This document shows positions 26,092 to 34,319 of a stretch of DNA of 64,000 bases, piece after piece. The DNA is from UBA1672 sp033851915 (GTDB lineage: Bacteria > Pseudomonadota > Alphaproteobacteria > Micavibrionales > Micavibrionaceae), in contig JAWSVM010000003.1 of the NCBI GenBank assembly GCA_033851915.1, forward strand, positions 62,001 to 126,000, written 5' to 3'. Each line of letters starts with the position of its first letter. Position 1 is the first letter of the stretch. The notes under the pieces were generated by a model. The model did not search any database. It had not been told where the DNA came from and saw only the letters and a list, made by a program, of their open reading frames with translations. The position numbers and the translations under genes are program-made.

Positions 26092-27535
26092 CTTTTGCGT
26101 CTTTCACAATTGTTTCACTGTCACTGTCATTCTGTGTGAGGGGTACGTTTGCTGCCCAGCTTCGTCCACCAAGGGCGCGGTATAGGCTAACTCGCTCTTT
26201 CGCCTGTCTTAGGTGCTCTCGTGTGATTTGTTGTACCAAAGATTGCGTGTTATTGAGGCTGTTCAGAACATTAACGTAGTCACTGCTGCCGTTGGCATAG
26301 CTTAATTGCGCTTGTTTCAGCGTTTTATCAGAAGCCAGAAGCTGATTATTCAGGGCGGCTATTTTTTGGTCCTGATACATATTACGCACCAAGGCATTTT
26401 CCACTTCAACCACAGCATTCAGGACTGTTTCGCGATAGGCGTGATAGCGTTCATCGGCGATCGCCTCTTGGCGGAACTGTTCTGCTTTCCTGTTGCCACC
26501 ATCAAAAACAGGGGCGGCGACGCTTGCGGCCAAATCAAGCAGCCACGTATTGAAGAGACTGTTGAGCGCGGTTGCGCCGGTTGTATATGTTGCCGAAATA
26601 TCGAAATTCGGTAAACGGTTAGCCCATGCCGCTTTGGTTGCCCATTGTGCGGATCGCAAGCGCAGCCATGCAGCAATAATATCAGGACGATTTTCCAGCA
26701 AATCGGATGGCAGGCCCGCAAGAGGAATAGGTAGAGCCTCGGGCGATGTTTTCTCGCTTATAATCAAACCTTTATATGGGGTGTCTCCAACCAAAAGCGT
26801 AAGATTGTTAAGGGCTTGTTTTTCAGCCGATAGAATATCGGGCAATCCAGCCTCTGATTGCGCTAAAACCTCTTCTTGCTGAAGTACGGAAAGGGCACTG
26901 GATGAGCCCATCTCAAAGCGTTTTTGTTGCAATTCTAATACGGTGCGATTCACTTTGATTTGCTTGCGCAGCAGTATTTCTTGTTCCAGTAATGAAAGAA
27001 TATCCAGCCAGTTTTCAACAATAGAGGCACTCAGCGTGATATGTGCGGTGTGCAGGTCTTCTGCGCTGGCTTGTGCTTCTAGTTTTGCCGCAGTGTGGCT
27101 GGCTCTGTTCTTCCCCCACAGATCAAGCTCAAAGCTTGCTGTGCCGATCACCGCATAATCGGAAGAGGGCTGGTTGTCACCTTTAAATGTGCTGCGCCCT
27201 CCTGTGACATCAAGGGTGGGCAGGCGTGATGCACGATCTTGCTTGGCTCGTGCATTTGCTTGATTTAAACGCGCGCGGATTTGATTGATGTCAGGGTTTT
27301 TGGCAAAGGCCTGACGCATAAGAGTATTCAACTCTTCATCCGCGTATAATTCCCACCAGCCAATGTTCACAGGTGGCTGTGATGGCGGCGTTGCATCGTT
27401 TGTTTTTACTTGAGTATTGTAAGGATGATTAAGATTAACTGCGGTTTTTTGGTCATACGTTGGCAGGTGCTGACACCCTGACAGGATGAAAACAAGCATA
27501 ATAAACGCACGATGATGTGGCTTGCCTCGGAGCAT
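26084..27535 (-). CDS. RND outer-membrane factor lipoprotein (NodT/OprM family), 483 aa
   Basis: A TolC-like exit duct. The N-terminus is a lipoprotein signal with lipobox ILSGC near 17-21. The family hallmark WWELYADEELNTLM follows near 60-75, then the helical repeats with ANARAKQDRASRLPTLDVTGG, AELDLWGKNRAS (F-E-LD-WGK motif), RPDIIAAWLRLRSAQ and LPNFDISATY. It is the first gene of the operon and overlaps the adaptor gene. Regulation is not visible; no repressor gene is adjacent. Confidence 0.93.
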   Translation of the reverse strand: MLRGKPHHRAFIMLVFILSGCQHLPTYDQKTAVNLNHPYNTQVKTNDATPPSQPPVNIGWWELYADEELNTLMRQAFAKNPDINQIRARLNQANARAKQDRASRLPTLDVTGGRSTFKGDNQPSSDYAVIGTASFELDLWGKNRASHTAAKLEAQASAEDLHTAHITLSASIVENWLDILSLLEQEILLRKQIKVNRTVLELQQKRFEMGSSSALSVLQQEEVLAQSEAGLPDILSAEKQALNNLTLLVGDTPYKGLIISEKTSPEALPIPLAGLPSDLLENRPDIIAAWLRLRSAQWATKAAWANRLPNFDISATYTTGATALNSLFNTWLLDLAASVAAPVFDGGNRKAEQFRQEAIADERYHAYRETVLNAVVEVENALVRNMYQDQKIAALNNQLLASDKTLKQAQLSYANGSSDYVNVLNSLNNTQSLVQQITREHLRQAKERVSLYRALGGRSWAANVPLTQNDSDSETIVKDAKDD

Positions 27536-27743
27536 TAACGCACCTGTATTTTGTTCTTTTGAGTAATACGTATGTTGTAGCCTGTATCCTGCGAAATTAA
27601 AATATTTAATTTGATGTGAGCGGCTAATTGTTTATGTGCACAACTATCCGTGCCCAAATTTAAAGAGTTTGTTGCAGTTCGTTGTGGCTTGTTTATCCTT
27701 AAGTCATCAGATTCTATTATGATATTTTGAAGAAAGAAAAACG

Positions 27744-28907
27744 ATGTTCTCGCGTTTTATAATTTTGAGTTTATGTTGCTGTGTTTTAGGGAGTTGCGTT
27801 GCTGTAGAGCAAACGGAGCCAGTGAACCTATCAGAGAAGTCCTTTACGATAGAACCCGTTATCGTAAAGCGTACAGGTACGACATTAGAAGCATGGTGGA
27901 GCTTGTTTAATGATCCGGTCTTAGATCGTTTGGTTTCTTCGGCTGTAAACTTAAACATGCCGCGTCAAAAAGCCCCTGACACTTTATTAAATGATGATAT
28001 TTCATACAGTGCGCTTCGTCGTTTCTATAGAGATCAGAAGGCGGTTTTGATTGCTGATGTTGCGCAGAACTATATGCTCTACCGTTATGTTCAAAACCAA
28101 CACCAAACCCTTGATACGTATATCTCTGATCGTGATAAAATTATTGCAGTGTTTATGCGGAATAACGGGGATACAACAGACCCACACTTTATTCGCAGAA
28201 AATCAGAAAGTGATAGCTTGGGGAAGAAGAGCCTGTCTATCGACCGCCAGAAAAAGAAAATATCACGTGATATTACGAAATTAACCAAGTTATTGCCGGA
28301 ATACGTATCTCAAGTTCTAAAACAGCACGTCAGTATCCCGCGTTCTGATATCACGCCTGTTCTGGTGTCTTCCACATCCATGATTGCGATGTCGCCTGAT
28401 GTGGTTGCGGCGCGGTTTTACTTTACGCAGAAAATGAATAATGCTGTGGCATTCTCTGATACGGATGGTATTTTCCCTGACACGGCGATGAATGGCTTTT
28501 ACGGGGTATCCGATGATGTGTTTGTGAACGCCAATGCACGGTGGAGCGTTTCAGTTGGCCATGCTGTGAAGACCATGAATTTACAGAGGTTTGAAGATCT
28601 TTATGCAGGACAGGAGGTTTATAATGATTTTCGCAACCATCTTTTTGATGCTGTTATGAATATAGAGCGTTTGATCGTCTCTTATGCCCATATTCAAGAG
28701 CAATATATTGTTCTGCGCAATGCCGCTGTTTCAACGGAGCATCATTATGCTGTGTTAGCCTCACCTGAAGGCAGAGCGGCATCTTCTCAAATGGCTTTAT
28801 TAGCTGCTCGTGCCGATGCTTATGACGCTGAAATGGCGGCATTACATGCGGAACACGAAAAGGCAAAATTACTGATAGACGTGTATGAGAAACTAGGGGT
28901 GTATTAG
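27744..28907 (+). CDS. Outer-membrane-factor-like lipoprotein, diverged, 387 aa
   Basis: The signal peptide carries a lipobox LGSC (Cys near residue 17). The mature N-terminus reads EAWWSLFNDPVLDRLVSSAV, which lines up with the WWxLfxDpxL signature of NodT/OprM lipoproteins. After that the chain is much shorter than the usual 470-490 residues, lacks the AxARPxL and FDLWG motifs, and is rich in charged helices (DKIIAVFMRNNGD; SIDRQKKKISRDITK). The C-terminal third again looks like the second OMF helical hairpin (FRNHLFDAVMNIERL; ALLAARADAYDAE). It is probably a degenerated or repurposed OMF. It lies divergent from the intact efflux operon (208 bases between starts) and is 3 bases from the IalB-like gene. 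Confidence 0.7.
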   Translation: MFSRFIILSLCCCVLGSCVAVEQTEPVNLSEKSFTIEPVIVKRTGTTLEAWWSLFNDPVLDRLVSSAVNLNMPRQKAPDTLLNDDISYSALRRFYRDQKAVLIADVAQNYMLYRYVQNQHQTLDTYISDRDKIIAVFMRNNGDTTDPHFIRRKSESDSLGKKSLSIDRQKKKISRDITKLTKLLPEYVSQVLKQHVSIPRSDITPVLVSSTSMIAMSPDVVAARFYFTQKMNNAVAFSDTDGIFPDTAMNGFYGVSDDVFVNANARWSVSVGHAVKTMNLQRFEDLYAGQEVYNDFRNHLFDAVMNIERLIVSYAHIQEQYIVLRNAAVSTEHHYAVLASPEGRAASSQMALLAARADAYDAEMAALHAEHEKAKLLIDVYEKLGVY

Positions 28908-28910
28908 AGT

Positions 28911-29465
28911 ATGCCGCTTAGGAGTATTAATTATGTTTTGGTGGCAGTGGTCTTATGCCTTGGCATCGGGGCTATTTCTATGGCGTATCAGGCGACGAGC
29001 AATCAAGAGCCGATGTCCAAGCAAACAGAGATTGAGCATAAACAATTCCAGTCATGGGCATATGCATGTTGGCAACATGACGGAGCTGAAGAAAAATCGT
29101 GCAGAGCATCTCAAAAGATTACCGATGATAACGGTGTTACTGTGTTGCACGCAAAAATTTCCTTGGTTGAAAGGGATGGCGTAATGCTGCCGCGTTTGCA
29201 GGTTATTGTGCCTCTTGGCACGTTTCTGCCCTTGGGGCTTTCCGTGCATTTGGCGTCGCAAGAGCCTTTCACCGTGCCCTTCCAATTCTGCAATGAAGAG
29301 GGGTGCTTTATCAATCTGGATTTGGCGGATGATGTTGTGCAAATGTTAAAGCAAAGCCAAACACTGGATATTTCTTATCGCCATGAAAACCGTGAATTAA
29401 TAAAGTATTCCATTGGCTTAACGGGTTTTTATGATTCTCTGTCTTATCTTATCGCTCGTTTTTAA
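28911..29465 (+). CDS. IalB-family (invasion-associated locus B) envelope protein, 184 aa
   Basis: An N-terminal signal or anchor helix lies near 8-26 (VLVAVVLCLGIGAISMAY). The rest fits IalB: FQSWAYACWQHDGAEEKSC (conserved W..C...C), VLHAKISLVERDGVML, VIVPLGTFLPLGLSV and QFCNEEGCFI with the second conserved Cys pair, then LDISYRHENRELIKYSI. IalB homologues are common in alphaproteobacterial envelopes; outside Bartonella the role is unclear. The gene follows the OMF-like gene by 3 bases. Its last 17 bases overlap the end of the convergent FNT gene. Confidence 0.8.
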   Translation: MPLRSINYVLVAVVLCLGIGAISMAYQATSNQEPMSKQTEIEHKQFQSWAYACWQHDGAEEKSCRASQKITDDNGVTVLHAKISLVERDGVMLPRLQVIVPLGTFLPLGLSVHLASQEPFTVPFQFCNEEGCFINLDLADDVVQMLKQSQTLDISYRHENRELIKYSIGLTGFYDSLSYLIARF

Positions 29466-30240
29466 CCTGATTATAAGCCAGTAAAGCAAACAGGCACGTT
29501 CCGCCAATAATGTTGCCTAAACATGCAGCAACCAGAAAGCTTGCACCCTCCATAATCGTGGCTTGGCTTGAAAGGATGAGGATGAATGTTTCAACCGATC
29601 CGGCCACAATATGCGTGAAGTCACCAATCGCGATAATATAGGTCATAAGCATAATAACCCAAAATTCACCACCGCCATGTACACTGGGCAGCATCCAGAC
29701 AAGGCAAGCAATCAAGAACCCTGCGGGAATTGCCATTTCAAAGACATGAATGAAATCCTGATGCACCGCATGACTTGAAATATCGATGAAAATTTCAAGA
29801 AGCCCCGGTGAGGTCATGTTAAATTTAGTGACTAGTAATGCGGCGATAAACGTACCGATGAAGTTTGTTAGGAGAACAACACCCCATAATTTCAGTGTGC
29901 GCATGAAATTACGTTGTGTGCGTTTTTCCAATAAGGGCAAAACTACGGTAATGGTGTTTTCTGTAAACAGCTGGAAACGCCCGATAATGACAATGAGGAA
30001 ACCAAAGGTATATCCCAAATTTTCAATTAGGAAATAATCACCATCAGTAGGGAGGTGATGCCTAAGATATCCTTCACAAAATAAAGAAAAGCTGATGCAT
30101 AATCCGGCAACAAATCCGGACCATCCCAAGGAAGGAAGTGATCTTGAAAGTTCTTCTTCACCTTCTGTTGATATAATTTCGTAAATTGTGGGTGAAGTTA
30201 AGCGTAACTTGTCTTCGATATCATCGGGGGAGATGCTCAT
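29449..30240 (-). CDS. Formate/nitrite transporter (FNT) family membrane protein, 263 aa
   Basis: Six hydrophobic segments are visible, with the FNT pattern: SLGWSGFVAGLCISFSLF (TM1), GYTFGFLIVIIGRFQLFTEN (TM2, with the conserved G..QLFTEN), LWGVVLLTNFIGTFIAALL (TM3), FLIACLVWMLPSV (TM4), FTHIVAGSVETF (TM5) and FLVAACLGNIIGGTCLFALL (TM6, GNxxGG). FNT pentamers conduct formate, nitrite or hydrosulfide; the long N-terminal cytoplasmic part and the TEN motif suggest the YfdC-like branch of unknown substrate. A good ribosome site AAGG precedes the ATG. Confidence 0.88.
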   Translation of the reverse strand: MSISPDDIEDKLRLTSPTIYEIISTEGEEELSRSLPSLGWSGFVAGLCISFSLFCEGYLRHHLPTDGDYFLIENLGYTFGFLIVIIGRFQLFTENTITVVLPLLEKRTQRNFMRTLKLWGVVLLTNFIGTFIAALLVTKFNMTSPGLLEIFIDISSHAVHQDFIHVFEMAIPAGFLIACLVWMLPSVHGGGEFWVIMLMTYIIAIGDFTHIVAGSVETFILILSSQATIMEGASFLVAACLGNIIGGTCLFALLAYNQVKNER

Positions 30241-30295
30241 AAATAGGCCTTATATTATAACGTGTAATGTTCTGTCTATTTTAGGTTGGGTAGGG

Positions 30296-30463
30296 CTATT
30301 TTGTAAACCATAAATAAAATATAGGAATCCAGATAAAGCTGAGCGTTAATGTGCCTTTGATACTTTGATAAGCAATCCACGCCCAAAACATCTTCTTCTT
30401 GTTGGGTTTTTTTAAAAATTTCCGAACATCAAATGTTCTTTTTTTCTCTTGGATATCAGTCAT
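30296..30463 (-). CDS. Small single-span membrane protein, 55 aa
   Basis: I start at ATG 30463, which has GAAGG 8 bases upstream, rather than at 30502. The product begins MTDIQEKKRTFDVRKFL, has a basic patch (KKPNKKKMFW) and one membrane segment (about 28-52, AWIAYQSIKGTLTLSFIW), then LWFTK. The family is not recognised. It follows the direction of the FNT gene, 55 bases upstream of its start. Confidence 0.6.
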   Translation of the reverse strand: MTDIQEKKRTFDVRKFLKKPNKKKMFWAWIAYQSIKGTLTLSFIWIPIFYLWFTK

Positions 30464-30535
30464 ACGTGCTACCTTCGCAGTATTACTCACATAATAGCTC
30501 AATTAATGTCAATCCTTAGAGTGAAAGAAAGTTAA

Positions 30536-31231
30536 ATGATCCGTATTAAAATATTGAAAAAGTCTTTTGTAATATTGTCTTTGTTGTTGGCATTTTCTGT
30601 AAGCAGTGTGATAGCGCATAGCGCGCATGCACAGGTGTTTAATTCCAGTAAGAAAAAAACAACGAATGTGTATAAGCCAATTCCAAAGAAGCAGCCGCAA
30701 CCTCATCAAAATGCCGGTAATAAAAATAATGCTACACCGGAGAATGAAACTAAACCGGCTGCAAAGCCAGCTTCTAAAGCCCAAGCAACGCCGGCTCAGG
30801 CCGCCCCATCTCAAGCAGCAGCATTGCCTAAACTTAGTAGTGTTGTATTAGGGCATGTGAAGGCGGTTACATCAGCTTGCGTCGAGAAATGGGAAGACCA
30901 AGCTTGTATGAAGGCTTTGGCCTCTATGAATGTGACATTGGCTTCGACATATGCAGCGTCTTTGCACAGCTCAAATAAAAGATCATATATGGGACGTTTA
31001 AAGAATCATTGCGCGGCATCCACTGCAGCATTGCAAGTCTCTGTTCCCGCTTATGCGATGCGCAGTGCAATGACAGAATGTGTGAATTCTATGACAACGA
31101 TTAGTCAGCAAACATCAGTGTTTCCTGATCCGTCTTTAAGTCAGCTGGCCGTTAGTGCGGTTCTGTGTATTGCAAAGAACAAAGCTTGCAGCGAAATTGA
31201 GCAAGGCTTGCTTGCCGCAGCGCAAAGATAG
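30536..31231 (+). CDS. Secreted hypothetical protein with Pro/Ala/Lys linker, 231 aa
   Basis: A signal peptide (residues 1-33, ending HSAHA) precedes a low-complexity basic and Pro/Ala-rich linker (about 40-95, KPAAKPASKAQATPAQAAP). The C-terminal domain (about 98-231) is helical with six cysteines (SACVEKWEDQAC, LKNHCAAS, MTECVNS, AVLCIAKNKACSEIEQG), suggesting three disulfides in the periplasm. I do not recognise the fold. It is divergent from the small membrane gene and ends at a shared terminator. Confidence 0.7.
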   Translation: MIRIKILKKSFVILSLLLAFSVSSVIAHSAHAQVFNSSKKKTTNVYKPIPKKQPQPHQNAGNKNNATPENETKPAAKPASKAQATPAQAAPSQAAALPKLSSVVLGHVKAVTSACVEKWEDQACMKALASMNVTLASTYAASLHSSNKRSYMGRLKNHCAASTAALQVSVPAYAMRSAMTECVNSMTTISQQTSVFPDPSLSQLAVSAVLCIAKNKACSEIEQGLLAAAQR

Positions 31232-31254
31232 GGGATACTCCATATCTCTTTATG

Positions 31255-31285
31255 AAAAGGTGAAGCTTTAAGGCTTTACCTTTTT
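31255..31285. terminator. Bidirectional terminator overlapping the stop of the PodJ-like gene
   Basis: An 11-12 bp stem (AAAAGGTGAAGC 31255-31266 with GCTTTACCTTTT 31273-31284, one G-T pair) has A and T runs on both sides, so it can work in both directions. The minus-strand gene's TAA (31278-31276) lies within the stem. Confidence 0.85.
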
Positions 31286-33750
31286 AGATAGGACAGTAAT
31301 TCCTGCGATGGTCTGCCGTTAACATGCAGGCCTGCTGCTGTCTGGAACGCTTTGATGGCATCCATTGTCATCGGACCACTCATTCCATCAACCGGCCCCG
31401 GATAAAGCCCGCGACGCATCAACTCTTTCTGGACTTGAGACGTCATATAGCTTTGCGCATTGGAAGATGCACTACCGCCACCGTAATTGATTTGTGCGTG
31501 CATGGGCGCTCTTTGTAAATTAGCGACAATACGGTTCACCTCGTCAATGCCTATCCCCAAAGAGGTTGCCAGTTGATCAAGTGCGGATTGAGCCTCGGGG
31601 CTGCCTTGATCTGCTGCGGCTTTATACCAGAGCAACGCATCCTCAGGGCGGGTTTCACCCAATAGGCCATTCTCGTAAATCAGGCCAAGATTATATGCGG
31701 CTTCTGTTACGTTTTTATTGGCCGCCATTTGAAAGAAATATGCAGCGCGTTTAGGGTTGTAAGAAACGCCAACCCCTTCGATATGTGCGATACCAAGGTT
31801 ATATTGAGCCTCGGGATGCCCTAATTCCGCGGCATCTTCATATAAAGCCATGGCGCGGCTAATGCTTTGTGTCACGCCCAGCCCTTGATGATGTAAAACC
31901 CCAAGATTATATTTTGCGTTGGCAATGCCATTATTGGCGGCCTCTTCAAACCATAAGATGGCCTTATCCAGATTTTTTGGAATTTTTCCATGTCCTGCAA
32001 CATATATGGCACCCATATCGTGCTGTGCTTCGGGGACACCTGCAAAGGCTTGGTTTTCGATCTTCTTGGCGATATCTGTCAAATTTCTGTCAGGCTTGAT
32101 CCGGCGCTTGAGTGCAGCGATATACGCGTCATCTATAACGGGACGTATCTTTTCTTGAATTTGTATCGGGGCTGCCTCAGGCTGCTTGGGCGCTTGCTGA
32201 ACAGCTTTTGGAGGGCTGCTTCTGTCTTCTATTTTTAAGCTTTCGGGCTCAATTTGGTTCAGGCGGCGTGCAACACGTTCGGGATCACTGTTGAGCGCGG
32301 CAAGCATCTGTGCATCATTGTGAATGTCCAGTGTTTCTGCGCCATCAATTGTATTATCAAAATGTGCGGTTGCTGCATTTCCATTACCATTGTCACTACG
32401 AGACATATCTTCATCGCTATATCCTTTATGGATAGTAATGCCATAGTCGCTGTCAGCGGCCGGAATTTCGGCCGCTTGTTGGATTGCTTTTTCGTAGATC
32501 TCTTCTGCAGTCTCTTCGTGCGTATAAGCCTGCTCCTGTATTGCACTTGTCGTATTCACATCATGAGAGGAGAAAGAAGAGCCAACCGCAGGCGTTACAT
32601 CGTAAGGGTTTTCGTAAGATGTTTCACGGGCACTCTCATAAGCTTTGTCGCTATATTGCGTTGGTTGGGCGTAATTGGTTTGGTTCTGATCCTGTTCTGC
32701 GGGTGATGAGGTATGCAGAGAAATTGTTGGCGGCGGCGCGGCGCGGGAGTTGTCCGCTAATGTTATCGGGGCAGGGTGTTGCGCTTCGCTGAGTATCCAA
32801 CCTAACAATAGAACCACGATCATCATCAGGGCTAAACTTGTTCCTTGAACACGGATAGATCGACGCCACCACGGCAAAAGGCTTTCTTCTTGCAAGCGCC
32901 TGTTCAAAACACTTGGATCTGTTTGCAAGATGTCATCATTAACTTGCGGCATGTTTACGCCAGCCACCGCACCTTGATCGGTCAACAAAACCATGGCTTT
33001 TGCATTCAGGGCGTCGCGAGTTTCCAAAACGGCTTGTTCAATGCGGTCAACCTTGCGTAAAATGCGGTTGCGATCTTCGATCGCTTTGTCGATTTTCCTG
33101 TCTAGCTTAAGATAATCCGATGTTGCGTCTTCTATCTTATTATCCAAGGCCTCATTACGGGTTTCCGTTTCACTGACGCGTTTGGTCAAGGCAACATAGA
33201 CGGCGACATTATCAACCATCTTTTCACCTTGTGCTTTTTGTTGAACTTCCAGAGATTTCTGGCGTTTCAGCAGTGTATCGTCTTTTGATTTTTGTAGGGC
33301 TACCTTTTCTTTTAGCGTCTCAAAGGAGCCATCGCGTTCTGCATTTCTGCGCTCAAGCTCTTTCACGAGATTTTTTGCTTCCTCGATTTGTTTCAGTGTG
33401 TTCTTAACACTATTTTCAACGCGGCTTGTTTTCTTGCTGGCTTCACTTTGTTTGTTTGCAACCTTTTGTTCCAGATCAATATAATTACTTTCTTGCGCGG
33501 ATGCTTTGTCTTCCAGAGTTTTTATCGTGGCTTTATATTGCGCCAACTGTTTCTTGAACGTCGCACCTTCTGCTTTGGAACTTTGCAGTTTTGTATTGAG
33601 CGATTTCAGTAAAAGCAAAGTTTGCATTTGCACATTGTCGCTTGGCATAACAGGATCTTTTGTTGGCTTTGTACTGCGTGTTTTCGGCAAGTCATCATTA
33701 TCTGCATTTTTGAAAAAAACGCGCCCCTCGGATGTTTTTGTGAACCCCAT
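31276..33750 (-). CDS. PodJ-like polarity protein: coiled coil, one TM, Sel1 repeats, peptidoglycan-binding domain (824 aa)
   Basis: Domain order matches the Caulobacter polarity factor PodJ. Residues 1-45 are polar; a long coiled coil spans about 45-265 (EQKVANKQSEASKKTSRVE; DRNRILRKVDRIEQAVLE). One membrane segment lies near 300-322 (TSLALMMIVVLLLGWILS). A disordered periplasmic stretch runs to about 555. Four to five Sel1-like repeats follow (AGVPEAQHDMGAIYVAGHG; NAKYNLGVLHHQGLGV; EAQYNLGIAHIEGVGV; EAAYNLGLIYENGLLG). The C-terminus is a peptidoglycan-binding domain (VQKELMRRGLYPGPVDGM, TMDAIKAFQTAAGL, about 770-820). It would anchor cytoplasmic polarity or division factors to the cell wall. 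Architecture is clear; orthology to PodJ is inferred. Confidence 0.8.
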   Translation of the reverse strand: MGFTKTSEGRVFFKNADNDDLPKTRSTKPTKDPVMPSDNVQMQTLLLLKSLNTKLQSSKAEGATFKKQLAQYKATIKTLEDKASAQESNYIDLEQKVANKQSEASKKTSRVENSVKNTLKQIEEAKNLVKELERRNAERDGSFETLKEKVALQKSKDDTLLKRQKSLEVQQKAQGEKMVDNVAVYVALTKRVSETETRNEALDNKIEDATSDYLKLDRKIDKAIEDRNRILRKVDRIEQAVLETRDALNAKAMVLLTDQGAVAGVNMPQVNDDILQTDPSVLNRRLQEESLLPWWRRSIRVQGTSLALMMIVVLLLGWILSEAQHPAPITLADNSRAAPPPTISLHTSSPAEQDQNQTNYAQPTQYSDKAYESARETSYENPYDVTPAVGSSFSSHDVNTTSAIQEQAYTHEETAEEIYEKAIQQAAEIPAADSDYGITIHKGYSDEDMSRSDNGNGNAATAHFDNTIDGAETLDIHNDAQMLAALNSDPERVARRLNQIEPESLKIEDRSSPPKAVQQAPKQPEAAPIQIQEKIRPVIDDAYIAALKRRIKPDRNLTDIAKKIENQAFAGVPEAQHDMGAIYVAGHGKIPKNLDKAILWFEEAANNGIANAKYNLGVLHHQGLGVTQSISRAMALYEDAAELGHPEAQYNLGIAHIEGVGVSYNPKRAAYFFQMAANKNVTEAAYNLGLIYENGLLGETRPEDALLWYKAAADQGSPEAQSALDQLATSLGIGIDEVNRIVANLQRAPMHAQINYGGGSASSNAQSYMTSQVQKELMRRGLYPGPVDGMSGPMTMDAIKAFQTAAGLHVNGRPSQELLSYLKR

Positions 33751-33926
33751 AACTAACCATCCTTTCGGGAATTGCTTCCCAGAATCATAAAACTCGAACT
33801 TAATATGGTATATAGTTAATATGTTTTGGAAAATTAAACCAAGTATTTTGCCTCTCCCCCCTGTTTTATCTTCTGGATAAGTGGAGGAGGGCGCGCACTA
33901 TTTAATCATAAAGGTTTACTTGGTCT

Positions 33927-34319
33927 TTATAAGTTCAGCACATCATCATGGGTGCTGGCGGCAATTGTCATGACTTCGCCGATAATATCAGCAGGTAAGC
34001 CCAGCTCCTCCAATGTTGCCTGAAGGTTCTCTGCCACGGCGGTGAAGTGGTTGGTGTTTAGGCCTTCTTCTTTAACCAAACGCTCATGTGCTTTACGCAT
34101 TGAGGCACCGGAGTAATTGGGCGCACCGCCAAAGGCATAGGTTAGGAAAACCTTCTGCTTTGCGCGTTGACGCTTCATATCGGTGTTTTTGAAAAAATGC
34201 TTGATGCGGTCATCCGCCATTATTTTTTCGTAAAACAAATCAACAGCAGCCTCAACAGCAGGCCTTCCGCCAATTCGTTCGAAAAGTGTTTTTTCTGAAT
34301 CTGTCACTTTATTTTTCAC
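33927..34319 (-). CDS. Group 1 truncated haemoglobin, 130 aa
   Basis: A small haem protein of the 2-over-2 globin fold that binds oxygen or NO. Family marks are TLFERIGGRPAVEAAV, VDLFYEKIMAD with the Phe-Tyr pair of helix B, DMKRQRAKQKVFLTYAFGG, MRKAHERL with the proximal His, and NHFTAVAENLQATLEELG. The start codon is GTG (34319-34317), overlapping the TGA of the upstream chemoreceptor gene as GTGA. This translational coupling implies that the two are made together. Confidence 0.92.
   Translation of the reverse strand: MKNKVTDSEKTLFERIGGRPAVEAAVDLFYEKIMADDRIKHFFKNTDMKRQRAKQKVFLTYAFGGAPNYSGASMRKAHERLVKEEGLNTNHFTAVAENLQATLEELGLPADIIGEVMTIAASTHDDVLNL

Noticed and set aside
33851..33890. C-rich and G-rich arms downstream of the PodJ-like gene start as a terminator
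   Set aside because: The arms do not pair cleanly and there is no T run on either strand.
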